Shown: piece by piece, positions 51,244 through 63,110 of the stretch
Layout of the letters: each line of letters begins with the position of its first letter
Numbering within the stretch: the stretch's first letter is position 1
Origin: Iris pallida
Lineage: Eukaryota > Streptophyta > Magnoliopsida > Asparagales > Iridaceae
Direction: 5' to 3'
Length of the DNA stretch: 64,000 nucleotides
NCBI GenBank assembly: GCA_029216955.1
Contig: JANAVB010023996.1
Span: forward strand, 13,551,138 to 13,615,137
Translations under genes and position numbers: made by a program
The notes under the pieces: generated by a model
What the model saw: the letters and a program-made list of their open reading frames with translations, nothing else
Told to the model about the DNA's origin: nothing
Database searches by the model: none

Positions 51244-51339
51244 CGGAAGACGAAAGTACTACATGTTCTAGGGATAGCGTCCCACTTAAAGAAAGGAAAA
51301 GAACAAAAACAAAAAAGAAGAAAAAAAGCCGTATATGGT

Positions 51340-54300
51340 TCGGCGGTACATAATTTCAGGAGACGGTTCTTCACCAAGGCGGTCCCCCGCTCAAGCCGCT
51401 GCTTAGCTCGGCGCTCAGCCTCCTGGGACAACTGCTCCACATCGTCCAAGTATAGGTGTGCCCGCCAACCATCCTCCAGTTTCTTCAGGGCGAGCTCCAG
51501 GCCAGCAGAAGCTCGATTGACTCTGTCAGCCTCCTGGATAATTAGCCCCTTTCGGTACGAGCAGCCTCAAGTTCACACTCCAGGAAAGCTAACTTCCTCT
51601 GAAGCTCAAGGATCTGCACCCGCGTGTCAATGACCCCACGGGAGGTAGTTGCTTCCCGAGCCATAATATCTTTACTCTCGTGGCTCAACTGATCATATCG
51701 ATCAGACAAATCGCGGAGGTCCTTCAGTATGGCCGGCCTGGTCTTATCCCGAGCAGCCCTTATCTTCTCTACAGCAGCTGTGAGGAAACTGTGCTCCTGA
51801 TCTATAGCAGCAGACAGATCAGCTTACCGCAACACATGAAGCTGGGCCACCAGCTGATCAGCCTCCAACAATTTCGCCTCTAGAAGCGCAGCTACCCCTG
51901 CCCCACCGGGAAGAGTCTTAAGGATATCAATATGACCCTGGGCGCATTGCCGGGTCAAGACAAAAGAGGTCCCTCCACAGCAGCCGCTACCTCCCTCTTC
52001 AAGTGGCAATAAAAGCTGTCAATTACGTCCTGTGATGCTTCGTCCAGAAGCTCTGTAGAGGACGACGTCAAAGGAAGCGTGGCCGGCAACGTCGAAGGAG
52101 GCGCGCTAGAACTTGCCACCAGAGAGACAAATTCCGAGCGGAAAGATGCGCGGATAGCGGCTAACTCCTTCTCCGCCACCCGAAGCGTCTGGACACTCGA
52201 CAGGGCAGAGAGGTCGACCCTCGGAGCCGCCTGAGCAGAAAAAGATGCAAGGACCATTGTCCCCTGCCCTGGCTGTCCCGCCACCTGACTTCCCAGACTC
52301 AAGCCAGCGGAAGGCCCCTCAAGACGAGCCGGAAGGGGATGGGGTACGCTCCTCTCCGCCAGTGCCCCTTCGACAGAGCCTGTCTCAACAATGTCTATCA
52401 TCGGCACTGGAGAGGCAGGACCTGTATGTCCAGAGCAACAATCAATCGACGTAACCCGAAGGATGTGATGATAGAGCAGATAGGCCTCCTCGCAAGTTAA
52501 GATTCGGCTTATCTTACCAGGGGAGGAGCATGGAGGCTGCAGCTCGCTCGCAGCTGATGTGGTCTCCTCACCCGCGACCTCCAAGTTAAATTCGGCTAGC
52601 TCTTCTGTCCCAGCCACCCCGGAGGAGGTACGACTCGATCAGCGTCATCTTTATAAAATTCAGCAATTTCGGGGACAGGTTCGTCGGAGCCCCCGTCATC
52701 TCGAGTCACGACCTCGGCAACTTGAGATTTCTCTTCTTCTGACACCTACAGGAGGGAAGGAAAATGATTAAGATCAGAACTAGAAGAAAAGAATAACTGA
52801 ATAAAGATGGTAGTAACTCTCTTTACCACCGAAGCAGGGTCGACCTCCTCACTTCTCTCCCTTATGGTTAGCCTGCGACGTCTGGTCGCAGCTAATTTTT
52901 GGGAGTGAGGAATACCGCCAACAGGGGAGATTTGTCTGCTACGCTTCCGTGCAGGACCAGGTGCGACAGGTGGATGATTCGCCACCATCTCATTTAACGA
53001 AACAGGCGACTGATCAGCCCAAACATCGTCCACTGGAAAGAAAGAGTTATCTGCATCACGCTCGTCGTCCTCATCATCCGTAGTGGTGGAGTCCGAGTCT
53101 GGCACTTCGACTCTATTCTTCTTTTTCTTCCTTGTCTTGGCCCCCTTGGGCTTCTCGTCCAGGCCAGTACCAACAATAAAACTGGTACCCGGGTTAAAAC
53201 CGATGGGGAGCTTATTTGCCATAACATGGTACAGGGCCGCCATATATAAAATTTCTACCGGCACCTCAACTTCGGGTACCGAGAAAGTGACACGGGTATG
53301 GAACATATCATAGTAGTGCCAGGCCCTGACACCGTCAAGGAGGCTACCTTCAAAACCCAGACAAGAGCTGGGACTGTCTAAAAAAGTTGGCTGTATCCAA
53401 ACTGTCGGGCAAACCTGTTAGGCAGGTAAGGCTCTAGGAAGACAACATTGCGGTTGCGGTATACCAGATGGGCGGGGCGGATGTTACGCAACCACAGAAG
53501 CATCTGGCCGTCTAGAAGATGAGGAGGCCCAATACCGTCGAGATGTACGCCCGCTATTTTCTCAACAGTGAAACGAGGGACAGATACGAAAAAGTCGTAC
53601 CTATCTGCTCTCGCCAGCGCCATCCGGCAGGCACGCATGGTCTCATATTTCCAAGACTCATTACGATAACGGAAGATAAAAGTGTCATCAGCAATCACGC
53701 CATCTTCAGAACCCGTCCTCATCAAAGACGGACAATGCATCAGTAGCCACCCAATCAGATAATGATAGGGCAGCTCTGTCCTTTCAAAGTCTTTTGTCAT
53801 ATCGTGGGCAATGACCTTGGACATAAAAGTACGGAGGCCACGGTGTATGCTGCATACCATGGCCGGGAGAAGATCTAGTTTTACTCCAAAAACTAGCTTT
53901 ACTGCAGGAAGAATAAAATTACGGCTGATCCTTTCAATAGAACCAGCTCCTCCCGAGACTACGCAATTCCGCAGCCATACCATCAAAAATCCTGCAAGGA
54001 GCGCCTTCTCTGACAGCTCTTGGGTATCCTGATAAAAATAACCAAAAGAGTCGGTCTTACTCCTAAATCTGTCACTGGTGGTGGCCACCCTCTTTGTCGA
54101 CGACACCAAGGCTTGAACTGCCTCCCGGGATTGAGGACTTCGGGAAGTAACTCGGCCTGAGGCTCCCGTCGAGAAGAGATAGCTTACCCAGTCCTTAGTG
54201 TGGGGAGCATTTCCTTCCGAGCCGCTATCCTTCTTGGCTATCTGCTGGCACGTGCTATAGTGGCACAATATCTCCTGATAAATAACCACGAAGCCCGGAT

Positions 54301-55221
54301 ATCGTTCTTCCAGCTCTTCGAACTCCTCATTCGTAGGAGTGTACAGCTCAAAAGCTTCATTCCCCCAAGGAAGCTTGGAAATCACGTGTATCTCATGGAG
54401 TGCCAGCCCTATTTCCCCTACAGGGGTATAGAAGGTTCCCGTACAGCGATTGTACATCTCCAGCAGAGCCATGAATAATTTTTTATTGACGGGTGAGCCA
54501 TGGCTGGTGCCCCGAATAGCGTGATAAAGACCAACCTCATGCAGAAAAGTCTCATACTTTCGTGAGATCTACATAGACAGATTGATCCATGAGGGGATGG
54601 GGTATATCCAACTTGGGAGTGCCAACCGGCCAATCGGATAGGAGCCTTTCCGAGCAAGTTGGTTCAGGAAAGTATCTGCTGAAGAAAACGTGAAATTGGG
54701 ACCCGGCACATTCAAGAAAGTACCCGGGGCTAATCCTATTACATAACGGCTGGCATGTACCTTGCCCGCACACACTGACTTCATGTTGTTGTTGTAATGG
54801 ATGTCACCCACAAACATCCCATTTCGGGTAGGGGTCAAAGACTCTTCCATCTTCCTGTCTAGTGGGAGCATATTAAACCAAGATAGCGGGAAGTGATGCT
54901 CCATTTGAGGGATACGAATCACCATCCCGTTAGAAATAAAGCTCCAGTTCTCCGATACATCAAAAACTTGGCTGTTCTTCACAGTCAAAGCGTCTCCGAA
55001 GAAAAATGCAGGTTTCAGGTATTCCCCTTCCAATTTCCCCGAATTCATCATGGCACATAGGAAGTAGAAGGGTTGGTTCTTGAGGGCATTCAACCTCGTC
55101 AAAGGCTCATTACTAGGAATCTGGTCCACCATATACCGAACTATCTGGTCGTACCTGTAGCCTATGGCAGCTTGAGCACGACCCACCAGAGGTTCCTCCG
55201 CAGTATTAACTGGGAAATTCA
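51340..55221 (-). pseudogene. Antisense accessory gene of element B (plant-mobile-domain-like, coiled coil)
   Basis: It runs opposite to gag-pol. The main exon from 55,221 to 53,378 is one frame of about 615 codons with a single TAG (54,569-54,571). Motifs: FYTPVGEIGLALHEIHVISKLPWGN, YTPTNEEFEELEE, WLRNCVVSGGAGSIERI, LPAVKLVFGVKLD, ELPYHYLIGWLL and HLVYRNRNVVFLEPYLPNRFA, all shared with element A. After a one-base shift near 53,370 come LLDGVRAWHYY, a basic cluster (KTRKKKK; nuclear-localisation-like), an Asp/Glu stretch, a Ser/Pro-rich part and a Leu/Glu/Arg coiled coil (52,000-51,400). PMD-type domains occur in plant silencing factors (MAIN/MAIL) and in transposons; assignment here is by resemblance. 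The 3' limit is approximate. Confidence 0.68.
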
Positions 55222-55637
55222 CTGAAAAGAAAACAAAAGAAATAAGATAAAAAGAAAGACAAAAGAGAACTGATGGGTGTTTTCAAGCTTATGCGGCTCC
55301 AACTTAATGGAGCCTCATACGGCCCAACTCAGAAAAACACTTATGCGGCTCCGTCCAGCGAAGGTTCATGCGGCAGTGCTCTCATATGGCTCTCAGAGTT
55401 CGGATAAGTTCATGCGGCTCACGCGATAAATAAATTTGTGCGAACCTATACGGCTCAGCGCAGCTTATGCGGCCCCGTTGGCGAAGTGCTTATGCGGCCA
55501 CAGTAACGATTCTCATGCGGCTTGCGGCTCGAACACGAGACGTACATCCGGCACACATGAAGATAAAGGCTCGCGCATAAAACATACGACGTAGCCACAG
55601 CAGTTAGGGTTTTTTTAAGCTCACATAGCGTCCTTAC
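55222..55637 (-). repeat. Intron of the accessory gene with about ten GCCGCAT motifs (element B)
   Basis: It runs from a donor GTAAGG (55,637) to a pyrimidine-rich TTTTCTTTTCAG acceptor (55,222). On minus, GAGCCGCATAAG, GCCGCATGA and relatives recur every 25-45 bases, the same core as the ATGCGGC motifs of the LTR. Exon phases do not join cleanly as read (exon 1 ends in phase 0, the next exon needs one base), so one border or a base may have changed. Confidence 0.5.
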
Positions 55638-55814
55638 CAGCAATAGGGGGTGGACGTCAGGGTGAACTGCGGGCACGTCGGCTGGCGGAGGAGCGGCCAC
55701 ATTATCATTCACCGTCACTGTCGAAGTAGAAGCAGCTTTCTTGCCTTTCGCCACTGCAGCCGACGAAGACGCCGCCTTCTTACCCTTCGCCGCAACAGTC
55801 TTCTTGGGAGCCAT
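55638..55814 (-). CDS. Probable first exon of the accessory gene, element B
   Basis: ATG at 55,814 begins MAPKKTVAAKGKKAASSS, followed by a second AAVAKGKKAAS repeat and a Pro/Val/Ala stretch; 59 codons end at the donor GTAAGG. The Lys/Ala repeats resemble histone H1-like or nuclear-localisation tails. It lacks any other domain. Element A's equivalent would lie left of the window. Confidence 0.5.
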
Positions 55815-55910
55815 CGGTGATCGAAGAAGAGGATGACAATCGGGATAGGAAAGGTTTGAATTGAAGGAGAGAGTAAAGAAGTTTCTTCTCTTAATTCCTC
55901 TTATTTGTAG
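55815..55910 (-). promoter_or_regulatory. Candidate promoter and leader of the accessory gene
   Basis: On minus, a TATA-like CTACAAATAAG (about 55,905-55,895) is followed by a CT-rich leader (CTTCTTTACTCTCTCCTTC) and then ATG at 55,814. The spacing suits a plant core promoter, so the antisense gene need not use the LTR. Confidence 0.4.
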
Positions 55911-56119
55911 GAGGACAAAAGAGGGGGGCACGTAGACCAATAACCGCTTTGGGTCGTGTGCTGCAGGCAAAACAAAATCGACTCCTCGGATTTTGTCCCA
56001 TCTCTCATAAAGGAGATTCACCCAGGGCATAAAATCCAAAGATTTAATGAACCGACCCTGGGGATTCCCCTAAAGACGGCTCTAAAACGAATTAAAGGCA
56101 ATTAATGACACAACACGTG

Positions 56120-56225
56120 GCAGGGAGCCCATGCGGCTAGGAAATTTATGCGGCTAGACAGGCCATGCGACAAAGAGGTTCATGCGGCCAGAGCATCTTA
56201 TACGGCCAGCGGAGTTCACATAGCC
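56120..56225. repeat. ATGCGGC motif cluster upstream of the accessory gene
   Basis: CATGCGGCTA, TATGCGGCTA, CATGCGACA, CATGCGGCCA and TACGGCCAG lie about 20 bases apart, between the accessory-gene promoter and the 3' LTR. It is the same core motif as in the LTR and the intron. Confidence 0.65.
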
Positions 56226-56265
56226 ATGCTTCTTATTCAAAGTATTTCAATTTTGCAATTGAAAA

Positions 56266-56280
56266 CTTTGAAGGAGGTCT
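56266..56280 (+). other. Polypurine tract of element B
   Basis: CTTTGAAGGAGGTCT abuts the TG of the 3' LTR. GAAGGAGG is the purine run that would prime plus-strand synthesis. Confidence 0.6.
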
Positions 56281-57646
56281 TGTAGAAGCATAGAAAAGGA
56301 ACATGATTGCCCATGCGGCTCAGAACAGGAAAACCCATGCGATTCAAAAACAGACGAGCTTCATGTGGCTCAAGAGAGTCATGCGGTTCAAAAGTCACCA
56401 GCTTGGATATGCGGCTCAAGCAACACCACATGGCCTTCTGCGGTTCGCTTCTACAATTGGCCATTAAGCAAAGGCCCTATTTAATGCTCTGACGTAAAGG
56501 AGAACTGACGGCTCTGACATAAAACTGCAATAATGACTTTGTCATAATGGTAGACTCCTAGGGAAACGAAGGAAATCTCTGACACGATCCATCAAACCCC
56601 AAAATCCTTCATGCAGCCTTGACACATGGAGAGTCGCATGCGGCTCAGGCAGAGGCTACCCCATGCGGCTCAGGCAGAGGCCACCCCATGCGGCTCAGGG
56701 AGAGGCCACCTCATGCGGCTCAGGCAGAGTCTACTCTATGCGGCTCATGAAGACTATCTTCATGCGGCTCACTGAGAAACCACACATCATGCGGTCGCCT
56801 ACGCTCATGCGGCTCAGATCACTTCCATACGTGGCCAGTCTTATGCGGCTCAGTAGGGAGCAATCCTTATGCGGTTCGGATTTCTTAAGTGGCTCGTGGT
56901 TAAGACACGTGGCAGAAGATTAATTTTTCCTGTGTCCCTACAGCTAGCGGCATAATAATAGTGGGACACGTGGCATCAAATCGATCAAGATTCGTCAACA
57001 AATCCCAACAACCAGATTTAGTGCCATCCTCATAATTACTAGGATTAAATCAGATCATTTGCAATCCAGCAAATTGAACACGTGGCGGGAGATCCGAGCT
57101 TGGCATAACAAATCATGAAGATTTATGGCAATCATCATTAATTGTCCACAGAGATTTGATGCAATCTACATTAATTACCTAGATTTGCTATAATCAGAAT
57201 GAAGGGCCCAGATTAATTGATCTTTAACCGCCGACTTATCAAGGAGGCAATTATTGCAAACCCTAATGATCGTATCCCACTCCTATAAATAGCAAGGTGC
57301 CATTCCCTTACAAAAGAGGACTTTTTTGCTAGAGCACTAGAGCACCTGGAGAGACTTGAAGAAAGAGAGAGCAGAGAGACAAAGGCACACATATAGGGTG
57401 TCCCGAGAGCATTTCTTCCCCGGACCCAAGGCTGTATCCGATCTTCCAAGGAGTAAGACAGAGCTGCCGTCGCTTTCCCGAGCCTCTACCGTCACCCCCC
57501 AGAATCTAAAATAAACAATTATACTTAGATTGCTGTACCTAGGTTTTCGTCCCTAGGCTTTCTTTGTACAAGCGAGTTTGTATTGTGAAGTAAAAGTCCA
57601 GTCCTCCGATATAATTATTCTGTTCTTTTATATTTCATGGCAAACA
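56281..57646 (+). repeat. 3' LTR of element B (1,366 bp)
   Basis: Partner of 28,566-29,934, with the same ends, TATA box (57,284-57,291), AATAAA and ATGCGGCTC motif array. Differences between the two are mostly C/T and G/A transitions. It is followed by the duplication TCAAC. Confidence 0.95.
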
Positions 57647-57651
57647 TCAAC
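57647..57651. repeat. Target-site duplication of element B (right copy)
   Basis: TCAAC directly after the 3' LTR, matching 28,561-28,565. Confidence 0.92.
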
Positions 57652-58799
57652 AAGAGAGAGAGAGAGACTATAAAATGAGATATAATATGATAATAGAGAA
57701 TATAACCGTCTACGTGAATCAGAGCATGAATTGGTTATGTAAACGGTCTGGGTTGCACATAGATACAGCTATGGAGTGCACATGGATACCTACTGGGGAT
57801 AATGATCACATAACCAACTACACTCTCTCTGCCCCAATCAATACACAAGGATCAATGCTTGTTATGTTATTGCACATGGATAACAACTACTGTATACATG
57901 GAGCTCATATGGTCATGAGTGTACATGAATAACATATGAGTGCACATGGATAAATATGAATACATAGAGTACATGATGGCCATGATAAAGTACATGAACA
58001 TGATATACTCGATATATTCGAGGGGATAACATCGCATGAAAAGATCCAGAGGGTACTAATCCGTATGAACATCGCGTCAGCATCAAGTATACTAGTCTAT
58101 AACAAGAGAACATATCCAAAGAAGTATGAAAAGATCAGAGAATGTACTCGCCTGGCAAATCGAACTGCTGATGATGAGGTGTAACTAAACTGGGGCAATA
58201 TAAACCTATTTAAAATACACACATGTCACAACCAAGTCTACAATATCAAGAGAAATAGCTACAATGCAAGACTACATGCTTCTAGGTCCATTTTGGTCAA
58301 AGTCCACCCTCGGTCAACTCTGGTCAAACCTAGTCAACGTTGGTCAAACCTGGTCAAACCTGGGTCAACCAGTCCGTCTACTAATTTCTAGGTCATACAC
58401 AAAATTCTAGGTCATTTGGAGTTCGTTTGAGTTGAATTAGATCAAGTTTGACCCAAAGTTAACTTTTGTCAATTTGGTCAACTTGTCGGCCAATTCGACT
58501 AAACTAAGCTCGAAATGACAAACCAAATCTGTCCTAGGGCTCCTATAGTCATATACACCATTACAATCTAATCTAAGAGAATTAACAAGCATAAATATAT
58601 ATATATACATATAGGTATATACACACATGTGTATATACAATACAACCAAACCTTATTTCTAACAAAAGATGATGTATGTGTGTGTGTGTGTACTGGTGCT
58701 TACTGAAATAGGGTAGAATCTGAGATTAAAAACAGTAAAACGCAACCATGAAATTACTCAAATAATATACTATTTATATACATATATACAAAGTAAGAA

Positions 58800-59041
<242 letters not shown>

Positions 59042-59479
59042 AACGTTTAAATGGAAGATACGCAATGATGCGAGATAAATAAAGAGTCTAAAATCTGGAA
59101 ATATATCTCCTCGACCCATTCGCGATATATATACATTAGGAATGGGTTTCAATGGAATTATATATATATAGTTAAATATATGCATAAAGCTATATAGAAA
59201 CACATATATTCATAAATGATGGAAAAATTATGAAACAAAGCCAAAGGTTGGTTCCCACGAATCCAAATCTCATATAAATACTGTAAACTCAGATTTAGAA
59301 GCTAAGAAGCTAAAAAAACCAGAATATCATATTAATTCAAAAATCGAAAACTAAAAAAAAAACCCAATTCACACAACGACCCAAAATCCAAAATACACCA
59401 AACGAACCCGCAAAACTTGGCATACACGTTATCCTCGACCCACATGATGTGTTCGTATACTCTTGGGTTCGAAATCGTG

Positions 59480-60130
59480 TCCGTTTCGTGTCCACAGAAC
59501 GCGTATCGAAATTTTTCGATACCGCGTGGTACGCGCGCGTTCTCGCTCGTTTGAGCGCCGCATACGCAACGAAACACCACGTGCTTGTGTACATAGCTGG
59601 GGGGGCATCCTGGGGTAGGTCTAGGAAATGATGACATGGCGAAACGCTGCGCCAAAGTGGCACACGCAGCCCCCGCACCCGTGCGGCCTGTTGCGCGCCC
59701 GCGCGCCCTCGTGTGCGTGGTGCCGGCCTCGCTGCTCCCTCGTCAGGCCACGCAGCGACTTGGGGTTCGTCCTACGGGTCGTCTAGGTCTAGGTCAACAT
59801 GTTCTGGGTCCTGGAACGGGTCTTCGCTGCATCGTGTGCGCGCACGAAGTCCGTCTCCGTGATAAAAATGACAGGCTGAAAGCACAGTGGCTGAGCGGTG
59901 CACGCGCGATATCTCTGCGCTCGCTCCACGAACAATTGTGAAATTTTACGAACATGAGGGCAGAGGTTGCCCCCACATGCTCACAAATTTTTAAGCAAAA
60001 ATATGCTCTGTGCATCACGCAATCACACGCGGACAGCAGGGCACGCACGGCCTCGTGCACGGGATCCGTGCACGTGCGTCCGTTGCCTGAAACGCTGCGG
60101 AAACGATGTCAAACCCAAAACCGTCTTCAC
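59480..60130. other. GC-rich, CpG-rich stretch in the LTR of element C
   Basis: This contrasts sharply with the AT-rich LTR around it. It is rich in CGCGCG, GTGCGC and CACGTG-like words and lies where the D LTRs carry only a small CG-containing segment (CTCCCGGAATCGC). No protein motif is recognisable in any frame. Confidence 0.6.
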
Positions 60131-60952
60131 GAAAGTTTATCAAAATCATATTATCTAAACATCCATGAAGACAGAAACGAAAAACAACAACTTTCTATCC
60201 TAAGCGGCATTTCGTCGAACACGTGCCGTTAGGGACCGACACGGGCTCGATACCTCCATCAAACGGAGTCGAAATCCTACCAAATTTCTTGGGCATGGCT
60301 AAGGCACCTATATGGATGCAAAAATAAAGAAAAAACCAGATTTTCAATGGTAGATTAGGATTTACCTGTTGAGTGTCAAAACTCAATGATCGGGGCTCCT
60401 CAGTTGTCGTGTCGGCCGATTTCCCTCCAGTAAAACCCTCCGTCTCTACTCCAGAAATGCTCCAGCAGATCCTCCTCTCCTCGATGAGCGCAACGGAGTT
60501 CGCTTGGGAAGAAACGGACTCTGGATGAAGAAAATAGGTGTTTTGGAGAGATGGATCTTTTAGGGTTTCTTGGTGGAGGTTCACAATTTTCATAAATAAT
60601 GAAAAGAGGAGGGGTGATGCTGTGTTGGGCGACCAAGGGGGGTGTCTAGGGGTTAGGGTTTCACTTTGGCCATCTCCTACTCAATTAGAAATGGGCCTAA
60701 GTCAAAAAGCTCAAAGGCCTACATGCAAAAAGGCTAAATAAATAAATAAAAGCCTTAAAAATAATCTAATGCACAAAATAAATTCTAAAAATAAAAATAA
60801 CAATTATAATGCATGGTTAGTCCCCTGTACAAGTCCACTAAGGTTAAACCAGTTGCTAGCACAAACAAGAGTCAACATATTCAGGAAATCACATAAAGGT
60901 CAAAATGGCTAAAATGACTGAAAAACCCTTCCATGAAATAGTGGATGCTACA

Positions 60953-60975
60953 AATCTACCCCCCTTAAAATAATT
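60953..60975 (-). other. Polypurine tract of element C
   Basis: On minus the sequence reads AAGGGGGGTAGATT then TGTAGC of the LTR. The equivalent tract in D is AAGGTGGATAGATT. A TTCGAGG-type sequence precedes both, as is usual before the 3' LTR of Tekay/Del chromoviruses. Confidence 0.75.
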
Positions 60976-61023
60976 TTTTCCTCGAAATTAAAGACAAAAT
61001 GCATGATTAAGAAAGAACAAAAA

Positions 61024-61454
61024 TCATACCTCAAGACTGGAAAAGATAGGGATAACGTTCGCGCATCTCATCCTCTCTCTCTCCCAGGTGGACTCTCCTG
61101 GAGAGTGATGCTTCCAAGCTACACGAACTAAGGGTATCGATTGGTTCCACAACACCTTCTCCCGTCGGTCCAGAATCTTAACAGGCTGCTCTGGATAACT
61201 GAGAGTAGGTCCCACCACAATCTCAGAATGGTCCAGTACACGGTTAGGATCTGCCACATACTGTCTCAACTGCGATACGTGAAATACATTATGGACTCCC
61301 ATGAAGGAAGAAGGTAAGTCCAGTCTGTATGATAGTCACCGACCCTTCTGCTGATAACGAAAGGTCCGACATAGCGTGGGCTAAGCTTCCCTCCTCCACC
61401 GAATCGAATAGTGCCTCGAGTCGGTGAAATCCTCAAGAATACCATATCTCCAAC
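61024..61454 (-). pseudogene. C-terminal integrase and chromodomain-like tail of element C
   Basis: After an intron-like gap the frame reads VGDMVFLRISPTRGTIRFGGGGKLSPRYVGPFVI, the GPY/F-type module of chromoviral integrases. A frame break near 61,320 leads to NVFHVSQLRQYVADPNRVLDH, EQPVKILDRREKVL and LVRVAWKHHSPGESTWERE, a CHD-like chromodomain tail that directs integration in heterochromatin in this group (family knowledge). It ends at TGA near 61,024. Confidence 0.78.
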
Positions 61455-61544
61455 CTAGCACAAGCATGGTCTCAATTAACTAAAACAATCACACAATCAA
61501 CAAAACACAAACAAACAAGATTCTAATCTAAGTCTAAGCTATAC
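61455..61544 (-). other. Possible 90-bp intron in the integrase of element C
   Basis: On minus, CAGTTCGAG is followed by GTATAGCTTAG, a T-rich middle and TGCTTGTGCTAG, then GTTGGAGATATGG. Removing GT...AG joins FE to VGDMVF exactly as in uninterrupted relatives. Retained, it adds a stop just after FEV. Base composition is strongly T-rich. Confidence 0.55.
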
Positions 61545-62552
61545 CTCGAACTGTAAAGGTCTCCGGTGGCTGTCAGCCCAATGCCGCTGTCTGTCCCGCG
61601 CCATGCGAAGTCGATCCCTAATGAGCTTTATCTTCTCAGCTGCGTCCACAACCATCTCAGGTCCCAGTAAATCTCGCTCTCCAACATCGTCCCAAGACAA
61701 AGGAGTACAACATCTACGCCCGTACAATGCCTGGAATGGTGACATACCAATGCTGGCCTGGTAACTGTTATTGTATGCAAACTCTACCAAGTGCAGGTGA
61801 TCCTCCTATGATCCTCCAAAATCTAGAACACAAGTCCATAGCATGTCCTCGAGAGTCTGAATAGTCCTCTTCGACTGTCCATTCGTCAGAGGGTGGTATG
61901 CAATACCGAATTTGAGCTGAGTGCCCAAACTAGTCTGCAGACTCCGCTAGAAATAGAAAGTAAAGCGACTATTCCGATTCGAGACAATGCTCACCGGAAC
62001 TCCGTGTATCCTGACAATCTGCCACATATACAACTCCGCTAGCATCTCCGTAGACGTTCCCACTTTGAATGGCAAAAAGTGTGCCGATTTGGTCAACCTA
62101 TCCACGATGACCCAAATCGCGTCTTTCCCTCCCGATGAACGCGACAATCCCGAAACAAAATCCATCGTGATGTGCTCCCACTTCCACTCTGGAATGGACA
62201 ATGGCTGCAACAGTCCTCCTGGCCTCTGCCTCTCTGCCTTAACCTGCTGACAGACTAGGCACCTGGCTACGAAGCGTGCTACTTTTTGCTTCATCCCATA
62301 CCACCATACATGCTCCTTCAAGTCTCTATACATCTTATTGGCACCTAGATGCATAGTGTACTGAGAGCGATGGGCCTTCTGCATAACCTGCTCCCAAAGC
62401 TTTCTGCTAGGCACACACAGTCTGGAACCGTGCCTCAATGTGCCGTCCTCCTCAATGACGAACTCCATATCTGCCAATCTTGCTCGAACCTGCTCTCGGA
62501 TACACCGCAGAGTAACATCGTCGAACTGAGCTGACTTGATCCTCTCCATCAA
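61545..62552 (-). pseudogene. Integrase core of element C
   Basis: Zinc-binding HRSQYTMHLGANKMY ... CLVCQQVKAE, then the first Asp in HITMDFVSGL (about 62,160). The second should be in an SDRD motif but reads SNRN (about 61,975), and the catalytic Glu in QSERT reads QSKRT (codon 61,869-61,871). Both are G-to-A changes in sense. Further stops lie near 61,947 and 61,810. FAYNNSYQASIGMSPFQALYGRRC follows. The enzyme would be dead even if translated. Confidence 0.85.
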
Positions 62553-62564
62553 GTCTGACTGAAT

Positions 62565-63110
62565 CTATAGGCCCCACATTTGCATCTGAACTCCTGGCAC
62601 GATCACCTCGATCCCCAAACTCTCTAAATCTGCTAATAGATAACGATCCATCGTCAAGCACATAGCTACCGGATACCTACTCAAGGCATCGGCAACCACA
62701 TTGGCCTTCCCTAGATGGTACTGCAATGAAATGTCGAAGTCCTTCATCAACTCCAACCATCTGTGCTGCCTCATATATATTGAGCTCTTTCTATGTAAAC
62801 ACATACTTCAAGCTCTTGTGGTCTGTGAAGATCTCCACACGCTCTCCGTATAGATAGTGCTTCTACAGCTTCAGAGCAAAGATAACCGCCGCCAACTCCA
62901 AATCATGGGTAGGATAGTTATTCTCATGCGGACGTAACTGCCTGGATTCATAGGCAATTACCTTCCCATGCTGCTGCAAGACACAACCCAAACCCTTCCC
63001 TGTGACGTCACTGTAGATAGTGAACCCGCCTGATCCTGATGGCAACGTCAAAATCGGGGCTGTCGTCAGTCGCTTCTTCAGTTCATCAAAAGCAACCTGA
63101 CACTCCTTTG
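62565..63110 (-). pseudogene. RNase H of element C
   Basis: Blocks [51 protein letters not shown] and HLGKANVVADALSR. The [10 protein letters not shown] pattern carries a Val where DAS is usual. A stop near 62,863 and a frame break near 62,790 interrupt it. Order after RT and before integrase is normal for gypsy. Confidence 0.8.

Noticed and set aside
59636..59941. A 101-codon Arg/Ala/Leu-rich plus-strand frame as a captured host gene
   Set aside because: It lies in a GC-rich part of an LTR where long frames arise by chance, and no domain is recognisable.
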